Origin: Methanosarcina barkeri str. Wiesmoor
Lineage (GTDB): Archaea > Halobacteriota > Methanosarcinia > Methanosarcinales > Methanosarcinaceae
Direction of reading: 5' to 3'
Length of the DNA stretch: 64,000 nucleotides
NCBI RefSeq assembly: GCF_000969985.1
Contig: NZ_CP009526.1
Coordinates: forward strand, 3,100,001-3,164,000
Position 1 is the stretch's first letter, and each line of letters starts with the position of its first letter. The notes under the pieces are model-generated. The model saw only the letters and a list, made by a program, of their open reading frames with translations, did no database searches and was not told the origin of the DNA. Made by a program: the position numbers and the translations under genes. This document shows, piece by piece, positions 53,869 to 62,641 of this stretch.

Positions 53869-55474
53869 CATTGTCAGATTATCTCTTTTTTGGAGTTGTT
53901 ACTACATATTTTTCCAATTGATTCCCCTATTTTGAATATTTTTGACTCGACATTTTTGTTTTCTCATTATTCACCTTGATCAATACAGTAATTATTTGTA
54001 ATGTCCTTCATTTTCACTTTCAAAATTGCATACTTATCAGTAACCAGAACGAAAATTCAGTAAAATCCTACTCATGTTTTTTGTCAAGAACCTTTCAATC
54101 TACTTGCTCTTGCTCTGTCTCTCATCTCATTATCATGATTTAATATTCTTGCAAGCTCTCCCGCATTTAATATCTTCAATGGATTATGGAATTTCATAAT
54201 CAAAATGACACCATGAAGTGAAATCTTATGAAATTTCATAAATTTTATTTTGTACGACAACAGAATAAGCATCGCAAGCATAACCAATGCCATATGGTGA
54301 TGCCATGCATTCCAGCTTCTCACCATGTATTCAGACATTCCACAATATACTTTTGCATCTTGAAATGCTCTCTCAATCCAGTACCTTGAGCTCTGCATTT
54401 TTGCAAGTTCGTCTAATGAAGTATCCTCAGAAGCGTTACATAATGAATATTTAATGTCATTAGACTCTACATCTTTACTTATGAGAAGCCATAATGGCTT
54501 CTCACAAGGTAATTTATTTTGACGTCTCCAAACTTTTTATAGCCTTAAAATAGACTTTTTTGTACCCTCTTTCCGTTTTTCTAACTTTGATAAGTTTCCA
54601 TCCATCAATTGAACTGGAAAGAGAATCAATTCTTGTTGATAATGTATTCAAAACCTTAGAAATTGTGGGTTTTCTTCCTCTTGTTCCCTTTTTTTCAGGA
54701 ATCCCAACTAATGGTTCCTCAATATAAACAAGAGTATCGACCGCTACATCTGCAACAAAAGTTAAGCCTCTATTTTCAAGTTCTGTCAATAACTCCGGAT
54801 TTTCACCGTAGAATCCATCCATTGTAACATAGGAAAAAGGAATACCTTCCTCTATTGCGTTATCAATCATTTCAAGGCCAAGCTCATGCTTGGTTCGGAA
54901 CTTTATTTTCTCAGGAGGAATTTTAGCCTTTAAACAACGTGCCTTGTCATTAATCCATTTTTGTGGGAGATATAATCTCTCATCAATCAACATTCTCTTC
55001 TGTTTCTTAAAATAAGCAAGGAACACACCAACCTGACAATTATTCTTTTTTCCAAGGTTGCCGCAATACTGATGAGAAACTCCAACAGAACTATTTCCAG
55101 ATTTTTTTATGCTTGATTCGTCAAGTATAAGAACACCATTTTTGCCTATAGTTTTAATGGCATATGTTCGAACAGATTTGAGGAGATCTGCAGGACGCCA
55201 AGGAGAAGTTGAGATAAAATGGCTTAGTGATTGGTTGTTAGAGCATTTACAACAATAGATTGCCATTTTTCTCATATTTTTCCTATAGGGGAGAAGAAAC
55301 AAACCATTAAGGTAATCAATGCCGGTTGAAACAACACAACGAGTTTTCGTTTGGAAATAGGATTCAAGATGTTTCTCTGAAATGTATTTTTCTACAGAAA
55401 TATTATTTGACTTGATAAAATCATCTGTTATTTGTTTCACTAAACCAAATTTATAGAGGAAAAATTAGGACTTC
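53867..55474. mobile_element. IS701-family insertion element
   Basis: About 1.6 kb inserted in the DUF2971 gene. It encodes one transposase on the minus strand, split by a frameshift. The ends are only weakly similar (GACATTGTCAGATTATCTCT on the left; GAAGTCCTAATTTTTCCTCT read inward on the right). The exact borders are uncertain by 10-15 bases, and no target duplication could be identified. Confidence 0.75.
54084..55440 (-). pseudogene. IS701-family transposase, split by a frameshift
   Basis: The first part (54514-55440, 308 residues) has DESSIKKSGNSSVGVSHQYC, VGVFLAYFKKQKRMLIDERL and FSYVTMDGFYGENPELLTEL, the DDE region of IS701. It stops at TAA after SLETSK. The rest is in the +1 frame, beginning RQNKLPCEKPLWLLISKDVE and continuing to SSRYWIERAFQDAKVYCGMS (the conserved catalytic Glu region), ending at 54084. 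Joining them gives a normal-length transposase of about 440 residues. A single lost base, or a programmed +1 shift, would explain it. Confidence 0.8.
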
Positions 55475-55483
55475 ACGGTTGAT

Positions 55484-56110
55484 GTGAAAAGGAAATGTGA
55501 CAAAGTCAAGATAGGAAAGATAGATTATCTCTATCAAGAAAATGAGGATTATCCGAAGAATTATGAGCCTAGTATATTAATTCCTTTCTTTTTAAAAAGA
55601 CGCAATTTCAAAGATGAAGATGAAATACGCATACTAATTCAGGATATGGATAGAAGAGGTTTCTTTCCTTTTAATATTGGGAGAGAATCAAAAGGAATAA
55701 ATATCTCCATAGACTTAACGAAAATTGATAAGTTTTATATTTCGCCAACAGCTAACGATGCTATTTCTGAAAAAGTAAATGATTTGATTATGAAAGCCGG
55801 ATTGAACAAGACTGGTGAAAAGGTATCGGTACTAACCGTGGATTATAAAAAAATAAGTAAAAAATTGGAATACATATCTAAATATAATAGTAAAAAGCCT
55901 TATCTTGATGAAAAGACCTCTAGTTTTAAGTTTAAGCAAAAAGAATATAGATTTTCAAAATTTATTCCAGATGCATCCGGAAATGTAAAAGTTGAAGATA
56001 ACGTTGTTATTACAATTCAAGCCACTCAATGTTATCAAAGAAATGATTTCCTTTGTCATCGTATATCGAAAGTTATTCATTTTCCTTTTAATTTAAATGA
56101 ACCCAGATAG
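55484..56110 (+). pseudogene. 3' half of the DUF2971 gene
   Basis: Continues the protein broken at 53868: KVKIGKIDYLYQENEDYPKN, FFLKRRNFKDEDEIRILIQD (the conserved KR-x-x-F-x-x-E-x-E-x-R motif of DUF2971), then about 140 residues to the stop at 56108-56110. It opens right after the IS end. Coding quality is intact over 208 codons, implying a recent insertion. Confidence 0.75.
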
Positions 56111-56129
56111 TTTCTAATAATCAATTATA

Positions 56130-56215
56130 GAGCCTATCCCATAACTCAGAACTGCTTCTCCTAATCTCGAATCAGGAATAATCAATGAGTTTCTTATCAT
56201 GGAAAATAGTTCTGA
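56130..56215. mobile_element. Partial MITE, left end only
   Basis: Starts GAGCCTATCCCATAACTCAG and continues AACTGCTTCTCCTAATC, ATAATCAATGAGTTTCTTATC, similar to the MITE at 62365. No right-hand inverted repeat is found. Confidence 0.6.
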
Positions 56216-56944
56216 ACTGTAAACCTCAATTTCAGTAATTTACTAATTTTTGCTTTCCTTTAAATGATGTTTTCCGAGTTCTGTGTAATTGACAGGAGCT
56301 AAAATAAATTTTCAACATGCGCCGGAAGCCAGTCTGAAGGTCATCCTTTTAGATCACATAGTGTCCAAAAGCTCCATTTCCCTTAAATTTTACTGATTTA
56401 CTTCTTATATTTCTGTCTGGCTTTGTATTCAAAAAAAATTTATATTCCGTCTCTTCATCCTGGTAATATATATAACTTCTGTTATTTATCTGGTAACAAA
56501 CTTAGAAGTCTTTGTATTCAGATCTGGGTTGAAAAAACATTATTAATTGCTAGTGCATTAATAGTGATTGGTGGTTATCGCAAAAATGTCAGACGATAAC
56601 TTAAATTGGCTCATGTACGATATCTACAGAAAAGTTTCATTTCCTTTAAACATACTGTGTAAGGAATGAAAGCACTTGCGTAGAAAATGCAAAGTACTAG
56701 GAAAGGTGATTAGTTTAAAAATAAGTTTAGAGATAACCTTACAAAGTCTATAGTTAGAGGGAGTACCAGTCCCATAGCATATAGACTTATGGTTTAGATT
56801 TAGAAAAGATTTCAAAACGTTGTAATAAAGTAGCACTAACAAATTGTACAATACAAGTACTTGTACTTTACGATTATGTTCTGTTCTGAAAATTGCAATC
56901 AACAGAAATCTTTTCTATAATCTTTGTACAGCAGTGAACACTTT
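56216..56944. other. AT-rich spacer with no clear gene
   Basis: About 730 bases. It includes TATA-like ATATATATAAC near 56466 and short open stretches (for example 56587-56670, 27 codons). None has a ribosome-binding site with a credible protein. Confidence 0.4.
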
Positions 56945-56969
56945 ACATGAGGTTAAAGTAACTCATGTA
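56945..56969 (+). promoter_or_regulatory. Hairpin in the leader of the 49-residue membrane peptide
   Basis: ACATGAG and CTCATGT pair around GTTAAAGTAA, about 30-55 bases before the ATG at 56997. The position fits a leader structure or regulator-binding site. Confidence 0.45.
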
Positions 56970-56996
56970 ACTAAATCAAGAAAAGGAGAATAAATC

Positions 56997-57146
56997 ATGA
57001 CCAGAGTAGTTCATGTTCATGCAGGTTTCATGACATACCTGTTGATTGCAGTATTTATCTTCATAGCACTTTGTTTTGTAGCTCCAGATATTGCTAACGA
57101 AGTGTTAATTGACCTGCATAAACTGGCACTTGCGATAAAGGTATGA
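56997..57146 (+). CDS. Small single-pass membrane protein (49 aa)
   Basis: The ATG has AAAGGAGA seven bases upstream. The peptide starts MTRVVHVHAGFMTYLLIAVF, continues IFIALCFVAPDIANEV and ends LIDLHKLALAIKV: one hydrophobic helix (about residues 12-29) and a second amphipathic helix. It has its own leader hairpin and a strong terminator right at the stop, so it is a stand-alone transcription unit. No family is recognised. The histidine pair at the N-terminus (VVHVHAG) is a noteworthy feature. Confidence 0.65.
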   Translation: MTRVVHVHAGFMTYLLIAVFIFIALCFVAPDIANEVLIDLHKLALAIKV

Positions 57147-57170
57147 CTTTTTATACCTTTTTCTTTTTTC
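57137..57170 (+). terminator. Terminator overlapping the stop of the 49-residue gene
   Basis: AAAGGTAT (57137-57144) pairs with ATACCTTT, around GACTTTTT, then TTCTTTTTTC. The stem overlaps the last codons and TGA. Confidence 0.7.
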
Positions 57171-57302
57171 AGAAACTGTTTGACCAAAAAGGTTCTGTAA
57201 ATTCAGAATCAGTTTGCAATATTTTTGGATCACTACTACCACCTCAATTCTCTTGATACGGATAATCAATACTACTGTCAAAGAATAACAGCACATATTC
57301 AA

Positions 57303-57405
57303 AGTTGTCAAATTCCTTTTAATTAACTCATCTGAAAACTTCCCTCCACTCCCGCATGCTCACGAAGGGAGCAGATATCGGGCGGTCGCTGGCAAAAAAG
57401 AAAAA
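57303..57405 (+). repeat. Structured repeat family, copy C
   Basis: Starts AGTTGTCAAATTCCTTTTAA and contains CTTCCCTCCACTCCCGCATG, CTCACGAAGGGAGCAGATAT and CGGGCGGTCGCTGGC. Inner stem is TGCTC-A-C / G-G-GAGCA with loop GAA, so the G-C pair of copy B is C-G here. Confidence 0.85.
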
Positions 57406-57817
57406 AAGTAAAAAGTAGAATTTGCAACTTGTAAAAATTACGAATATGTTTTTGGAGTATTTGCTTTCCTATTTTCTTAGTCGTTTGGTTAAGAAGGTAA
57501 GCGAGAATCTAGTTTGTGTGGCACACGCCCTGATAGAAGAAAATCTACTAGAGACTGACCAGATCCGCCTGATAAACTATCATCTCTTCACGCAGAATAA
57601 TTCTGTAGAAAATCAGATTAGGAGCTAACAGAGAGCAGGGAAGAAAATACAGTAATTTTTCCGGTAAAACAACTGAATTTTATAGGAAACCTTGATAGAT
57701 TAAACACAATTTAAACTATATATAGTAATAATATGGCAGTGTAACGAAAGTTCTGTAAATTATGATTGACTCTGTATCCTTTTTCTTCATCACAAAAAAT
57801 AGGAAACAGAGTCAATG

Positions 57818-57972
57818 GTTAATCTATTCTCATTCATCAAGATTATCTTGTTGATCAGGAAGACGGAATTCGCCAGTTAATTATCTGGTTTTTGAATCTT
57901 GTCATGGAGGAGGAAGCCCTCCTCCAATCTTGTGCACAACGTTATGAGGGCAATGTCCTGAATTTGCTGTAA
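57818..57972 (+). pseudogene. Fragment of an IS256 (mutator) transposase N-terminus
   Basis: The plus strand reads HQDYLVDQEDGIRQLIIWFL, then NLVMEEEALLQSCAQRYEGN, matching the MEEEALLQSGAQRYERT stretch of IS256-family transposases. A stop follows at once and nothing else of the gene remains. Confidence 0.65.
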
Positions 57973-58468
57973 ATTCTAAGTTCTGAATATAGAGAAAAAT
58001 GAATTAATTTTTTCTATTGGTGTTTTTTAGCCTGTTTATGACGTTCTTACTTTCTCATTTTTCTGCTTATCTTGAGGGTATATTTTTCTAAACTCAATTA
58101 TTCAATAGGATATAGGAATACATGGTATTTGACCGACAACCAAAACATCAAATGTAAAAATTCTATGATAAACACACAGACACTTTTCTCGAGGTCAAGA
58201 GATATCGATTTAACTAAGTGTTACTAAGTGGAAAATATAAAGATTTCTATGAGAAATTGACTATGGCAATTATAGAACCATTAAGTCAACTGGGAGTTTA
58301 GTAAAAAGTTCCAATACAGATAAATATATAGTCAACATATGTATGTTTACACATATTCCTTCCGGCAGATGAAAAATAATTTGAATTATTGCTGATGAAT
58401 TGTTTAAAAGATTAAAAGGATTAGTGGAAAAGGCCTGAGTTCAGACAGTAAAACTGGGGTAAGTGAAG
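57973..58468. other. Spacer upstream of the DUF1673 gene
   Basis: Contains a diverged repeat at 58050-58200 (see that entry) and a TATA-like box, AAATATATAGTC near 58322-58333. The TATA box would place the start near 58355, giving a leader of about 110 bases. Confidence 0.35.
58050..58200. repeat. Diverged direct repeat (partner at 63806-63955)
   Basis: Shares TTTTTCTGCTT, TTTTTCTAAACTCA, CATCAAATG and ACACTTTTCTC in the same order and spacing as the partner copy. Neither copy has an ORF. Confidence 0.55.
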
Positions 58469-58909
58469 ATGAATGTATTCTTTAAAAGTATAAGGAAACT
58501 GATGGGCTGGTGCCCTAATGCTGGAACACATAAAAGCAGACAAAACGCTAATCTTGAGGATTGTAACTTGAATGCTTTAGCAAGAACAAGCAGAAAAAAT
58601 GGCGATACAAAGAGAATGTTTAATTCAAAATCAACGGTAATAAAGGCTTATATTTTACTAATTTGGTTGAATATTCTCATAATTGCACTAATTGCAACTA
58701 AAATAGTGTTATATAATAGTGTTAAATATTTCTTTCGGGCGACATCGATCTCAATACCTTTGTTTTTTTACTTATTTTTGAAGGGGGAACCATCCGCATT
58801 ATCAATACAAGAAAGTAAAAAGGAACTCATATTACTGTCTATAAGTTTTATTTGTTTAATGGCAACAATTTTTTTGGCAATGATGAACAGTGTACCTAAA
58901 ACTTTGTAA
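58469..58909 (+). CDS. DUF1673 family membrane protein
   Basis: 146 residues from the ATG at 58469 (GGGGT eight bases upstream). The N-terminus VFFKSIRKLMGWCPNAGTHK is the DUF1673 signature of Methanosarcinales, followed by a soluble Asn/Arg-rich stretch and four membrane helices (AYILLIWLNILIIALIATKI, YFFRATSISIPLFFYLFLKG, ELILLSISFICLMATIFLAM). Slightly shorter than the roughly 200-residue members. The function is unknown. Confidence 0.75.
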   Translation: MNVFFKSIRKLMGWCPNAGTHKSRQNANLEDCNLNALARTSRKNGDTKRMFNSKSTVIKAYILLIWLNILIIALIATKIVLYNSVKYFFRATSISIPLFFYLFLKGEPSALSIQESKKELILLSISFICLMATIFLAMMNSVPKTL

Positions 58910-58926
58910 ATTTCAATTGCCTATAT

Positions 58927-58952
58927 GGGTAGTACCAACGTAGCTCTACCCC
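58927..58952 (+). other. Small hairpin after the DUF1673 gene
   Basis: GGGTAG and CTACCC pair around TACCAACGTAGCT. It precedes the larger hairpin at 58969. Confidence 0.4.
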
Positions 58953-58968
58953 TAATTTTAAATGATAC

Positions 58969-59018
58969 GCCAAAACACGAACATTTTCTTATAGAATGTT
59001 CGGATTTTGGCAAATTTT
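58969..59018 (+). terminator. Long hairpin terminator after the DUF1673 gene
   Basis: GCCAAAA-CA-CGAACATT pairs with AATGTTCG-GA-TTTTGGC (58969-59011), then AAATTTTTG. Fifteen of 17 pairs match. It is symmetric enough to act in both directions. Confidence 0.7.
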
Positions 59019-59044
59019 TGAAGATAAATTTAAGAATAATTCCT

Positions 59045-59100
59045 GAGCCTATCCCAAAAGTAATATTATGCTGAAATTATAAATTTACTTTTATGTCCTT
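59045..59100. mobile_element. Partial MITE, left end only
   Basis: GAGCCTATCCCAAAAGTAAT, with a further stretch ATTATGCTGAAATTATAAAT. The right end is missing. Confidence 0.5.
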
Positions 59101-59239
59101 TCATGAAATCGATGAGATGAGCCAGATTCTAAAAATTTTCTCCTTCCCTTAGTGCTGATACTGACAAAGATGTCAGAAAGGATATCATATCTGGTTGGCC
59201 TTAGCGTACACCTACGCAGAAATCGGGGTAGAACCCTTC

Positions 59240-59683
59240 TTAGGAACTTATTGTGTTACTGTATGAAAATCGAGTACTATCATATAACTTATCAAAATTC
59301 TCATACGTGGAATATATCTTTGCGAATAACTCGTCAGTCTTCTTAATATAAGGATCGCCATAATTATTCAACTCCACATAACGAATTATAGTCGCCATCT
59401 CATGAGAAAACCCCCAGATGCATTCACATAGAGATAAGCTCATCATACCAGAAGAACGAAATTTAACGGAAACTGTGTTTAGCATCTCAGCATACCTTTT
59501 AAGCTTAGCATCTGCTTTTTCTGGTCTGATAAATTCACTAAATGTTTTCCAATCAATATAACATCCTAATAGAGCTTCTTTCACGGTTGACTTAACAAAC
59601 TCTTCTTGTTCTTCTTCCTTCATTTGAGCGTCAAGCGCTCTATTTAATTCACCCAGTATATAAGAAACAAATATCTCGATCAT
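59240..59683 (-). CDS. Hypothetical protein (147 aa)
   Basis: A soluble, mostly helical protein starting MIEIFVSYILGELNRALDAQ, then EEEQEEFVKSTVKEALLGCY and a C-terminal run YGDPYIKKTDELFAKIYSTY. No family recognised. Codon quality is good over the full frame. A MITE lies 35 bases upstream of the ATG, so the native promoter has probably been displaced. Confidence 0.6.
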   Translation of the reverse strand: MIEIFVSYILGELNRALDAQMKEEEQEEFVKSTVKEALLGCYIDWKTFSEFIRPEKADAKLKRYAEMLNTVSVKFRSSGMMSLSLCECIWGFSHEMATIIRYVELNNYGDPYIKKTDELFAKIYSTYENFDKLYDSTRFSYSNTISS

Positions 59684-59717
59684 TATTTAAACACCCAAAT
59701 AACCAACATCATTATAC

Positions 59718-59849
59718 GAGCCTATCCCAAAACCTATTTTATTCTAAATCATCATGAGTTTTCGGGATTATTTTAGTGATTAGATATTCAATTGATTGTT
59801 CCAAATACGAGATTCAACAAATCAAATTCTGAGTTTCGGGATAGGCTTT
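59718..59849. mobile_element. Full-length MITE (132 bp) with TAC target duplication
   Basis: Ends GAGCCTATCCCAAAAC and GTTTCGGGATAGGCTT are inverted repeats. The flanks are TAC (59715-59717) and TAC (59850-59852), a 3-bp target duplication. Interior: ATTTTATTCTAAATCATCAT and onwards, not identical to the 62365 copy. Confidence 0.8.
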
Positions 59850-59852
59850 ACA

Positions 59853-60141
59853 AATAAAAACTATGGTTCCGTTGCAAAAAATCTCAGGAATAACTAAAAA
59901 ATAATTTCATACCTTAACTCCGCCGTCAATAGGGAATAAATAAATTAAAACTATAAGTTTTCAACATCAATTGCCTCTAAAATGAAAACTTTGTTTATTT
60001 TGAAAATATATCCAAAAACTTCTTCCTGCCCGCATACTCACGAAGGGAGCAGATATCGGGCGGTCGCTGGCAAAAAAGAAGATCATTAAGAGAGACTAAA
60101 TAGTTAAAAATTGAAAGAGATTTCTATACGCTGTCCAAAGT
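59853..60141. other. Spacer containing structured repeat copy D
   Basis: About 290 bases between the MITE and the HxlR stop. It holds copy D (60005-60085); otherwise AT-rich with nothing recognised. Confidence 0.4.
60005..60085 (+). repeat. Structured repeat family, copy D
   Basis: AAAACTTCTTCCTGCCCGCA, TACTCACGAAGGGAGCAGAT, ATCGGGCGGTCGCTGGC. Outer stem GCCCG/CGGGC intact; one mismatch in the inner stem. It is 3' of the HxlR gene, which lies on the other strand. Confidence 0.8.
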
Positions 60142-60477
60142 TCAGAAACTATGCCATCTCTTACTCCATTCAGCCATAGAAAGTAAAACACTTCTAAGAT
60201 CCTTACCTTTTTCTGTTAGGGAATATTCTACTTTTATAGGCATTGTGTTCTCAACATTTCTTTCTATAATACCATATAGCACAAGATCCTTGAGCTTTGA
60301 AGACAGCGTTTTGGAGCTTATTGGCTTCAGAGACTTTAGTAAATCGTTGAATCGCAAAGGACCATTTGAGAGATAAAATTCTCTTATTAATAATAGAGTC
60401 CACTTGTTCCCGATCAATGTGATTGTTTTTTCGATTGGACATGGGATATTCATTAAATCTTCTGGATAATGAAGCAT
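60142..60477 (-). CDS. HxlR-family winged-helix regulator
   Basis: 111 residues. The family signature CPIEKTITLIGNKWTLLLIR is followed by the recognition helix region LKPISSKTLSSKLKDLVLYG and the wing VENTMPIKVEYSLTEKGKDL. The N-terminal Cys (residue 13) is in the position used for redox or aldehyde sensing in some HxlR proteins. It is divergent from the alpha/beta hydrolase at 60688 and probably regulates it. Confidence 0.88.
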   Translation of the reverse strand: MLHYPEDLMNIPCPIEKTITLIGNKWTLLLIREFYLSNGPLRFNDLLKSLKPISSKTLSSKLKDLVLYGIIERNVENTMPIKVEYSLTEKGKDLRSVLLSMAEWSKRWHSF

Positions 60478-60687
60478 GATAGATTACCTCAAGGTTATCT
60501 GATTCCGTTATTGAAACTTCGGATTTATATACTTTCCTTTGTATATCTGGTGTACTTAGTAAAGTGCGAATAATAAATTAAATCTGATTAGATGTGAAAA
60601 AGATAAAAATGATTTTTGCAAAAGGATATATTTTTACAAAAGTGATGAGGGCTATTATTCAGGTAAAAAATAAGACTGGAGGAAAAA

Positions 60688-61356
60688 ATGAAAATTGAAC
60701 GTCTATTACTTGTGCAGAAAAATGAAAAGACAATTCCAGCTGTGAAAATCGTTCCTTTGCAGCCAGTTGGCAGCGTGGTTTTAGTGCACGGTTACGGAGG
60801 CTGTAAAGAGGAAGATCTGGGATTGGCTTGGCGCATAGCCGAAAAAGGTCTGGTAGTATGCGCTATAGACCTATGCGGTCATGGCGAGAATCTCTCGTTC
60901 TTGCACAAAGATATGCTGGTCGAGCTGGAAACAGCTATAGAACACTGTCGGCAATACGGGAAAGTAGCTACCATCGGCCATTCACTTGGAGGACGTCTGT
61001 CACTTTTAAGTAGTGCTGATTTTGTTATTGGTATATCACCTGCTCTAAATACAAAATATAGTGAAACAACCTGCGATAATCTTGAAACTTTCAGAAGCTA
61101 TCGTGTGAGAGAAAAATCCTTCAATTCTTTTATAAAAATTATAGGCCAACTGCCAGTATGGCAGCCCGATACAGCCCAGCCAACTTTAATTCTATTTGGA
61201 ACCCGGGATATTCCAGAAATCGTTCAAGACTGTCGGAAACTCCAGGCTAAGGGATTTCAGGTGCAGGAAATCGATGCGGCTTTTCATAACGATATTTATT
61301 TGCATGAAGAAACGTTTAGAGCAATAAATAAACAGTTAAAACTGTGGTTTAAGTGA
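60688..61356 (+). CDS. Alpha/beta hydrolase
   Basis: 222 residues. Oxyanion region VVLVHGYGGCKEEDLGLA, nucleophile elbow GHSLGGRLSLL (Ser about residue 99), and a catalytic Asp/His pair in LFGTRDIPEIV and AAFHNDIYLHEE. GGAGG lies six bases before the ATG. A serine esterase, lipase-like or C-C hydrolase is possible. It is 15 bases upstream of structured repeat copy E, and divergent from HxlR. Confidence 0.85.
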   Translation: MKIERLLLVQKNEKTIPAVKIVPLQPVGSVVLVHGYGGCKEEDLGLAWRIAEKGLVVCAIDLCGHGENLSFLHKDMLVELETAIEHCRQYGKVATIGHSLGGRLSLLSSADFVIGISPALNTKYSETTCDNLETFRSYRVREKSFNSFIKIIGQLPVWQPDTAQPTLILFGTRDIPEIVQDCRKLQAKGFQVQEIDAAFHNDIYLHEETFRAINKQLKLWFK

Positions 61357-61373
61357 AGAAATAACGGTGTGTC

Positions 61374-61425
61374 AACTCCACGCCCACATGCTTACGAAGG
61401 GAGCAGATATCGAGCGGAAATGGGG
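61374..61425 (+). repeat. Structured repeat family, copy E (most diverged)
   Basis: AACTCCACGCCCACATGCTT, ACGAAGGGAGCAGATATCGA, GCGG. The outer stem is weakened (GCCCA / CGAGC) but the inner stem remains. It follows the hydrolase stop by 17 bases. Confidence 0.7.
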
Positions 61426-61637
61426 AAAAAGAAGAAAAGTAAAAGCAATAGTGCCAACAAAAGTGTTTTACAGATGGTTGAGCCGGAAAGAAGCCGACAT
61501 AGGAAGCGAGGAGAAAGCACTTATTTAGAAGAAGTACAGGAATTGCTAGGACCCTTTTTTCACGGTCAATCCTAGAAAAGAAACGTGTAGTGACAGGTGT
61601 AGATCTGCTTTTTCTAGACGAAAAATAACTGAATAAT

Positions 61638-62585
61638 TCAGGGAAGTTTGAACGGTTTGCTCAAATTGATCCACCTATATTTAGGATTTTCAAACATCAA
61701 TCTATAGTGACCAGGAGGCAAGGAAGTAGTATTATTCAGTGAAATTTGATAATCACCTAGCGCTTGTGAGTACCCAAGCAATGTATTATTAAACTGCGTA
61801 CTTGAGTTGTTTGAATATAAATGCAGGGATGAGATTTGTTTTAAACCATCTGGATCATCACGTAACAAGAAAACAGATAATCCGGTATCTGGACCACCGA
61901 CTTTAACAGGAATTGGATCACCATTTTTACAATCCGAATCCATGTTGGCAAAAATATGTCCATTAATTTCATTAGAACCTTCAAAATATGCGATTTCAAG
62001 TGCAAAAAAACAACCAAAAAGCCACAAGCATATAAAACAAAGGACAGCCAGAAATTGACTATCGTGTGAATTTGAAAAGGCAAACAAGACACCTAATATT
62101 AAAAAACCAGCACTAGATAACTAAGCTCATGCTCATCAGGCACAGGTAAACCTAATATAAGAAGTATTCCACCAAAAATTAGAAAAACAATTGTAAAATG
62201 AGCGAAGAAACGACTAGCGTGAAAAGTAAATGCCCGTAAACCATCCAACATCATTGTGTATTTAAAAATAAATGATTTTAATAAAATGAAACTTCCATAT
62301 AGTATGATAGTTGCCGCTAAAAGTATTTTCAGTGCAGTATAATAAACTATCCAATTTTCTAAATGAGCTGATCCCAAAACTCAAAATTGCTTCTCTGAAT
62401 CCTGTATTTCGAATAATCAATCAAGTTTCTGATCATGAAAACAATCCTGAAAATTCTTGATGATTAAGGACTAAATGGCTTTTGGGATAGGCTCAATAAT
62501 AATGTTCTGGAATCGAAATAGACTGGAACAAAGAAATAATTTGCTTAAAATTTTCAAAACTGAATATTTCTTCTAGAAATGCCAT
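61638..62585 (-). pseudogene. Membrane protein gene interrupted by a MITE and a frameshift
   Basis: The 5' end is the ATG at 62583-62585, reading MAFLEEIFSFENFKQIISLF then QSISIPEHYY up to the MITE at 62494. The frame resumes at 62364 with LENWIVYYTALKILLAATII and continues to about 62110, where a shift joins FLILGVLFAFSNSHDSQFLA and the rest to the stop at 61638. Membrane helices are numerous in the first 200 residues; a soluble extracytoplasmic domain (GHIFANMDSDCKNGDPIPVK) follows. Removing the MITE and one target copy restores PEHYYLENW in frame. Family unknown. Confidence 0.7.
62365..62494. mobile_element. Full-length MITE (130 bp) inserted in a gene, AAT target duplication
   Basis: Inverted ends GAGCTGATCCCAAAACTC and GCTTTTGGGATAGGCTC. 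Flanks AAT (62362-62364) and AAT (62495-62497). No ORF. It splits the membrane protein gene 61638-62585, and deleting it with one AAT restores the frame. Confidence 0.88.
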
Positions 62586-62641
62586 TTCAAAAACAAATCA
62601 AACTTTTTATTAATAACGTTTCCGATTTTTTTCTTTTCGAT

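Noticed and set aside
57422-57628. 68-codon plus-strand ORF after repeat copy C
   Set aside because: Begins in the repeat tail, with no ribosome-binding site; it may be a remnant but no family was seen.
61369-61575. 68-codon plus-strand ORF
   Set aside because: It begins in structured repeat copy E and is Lys/Ser-rich with no ribosome-binding site.
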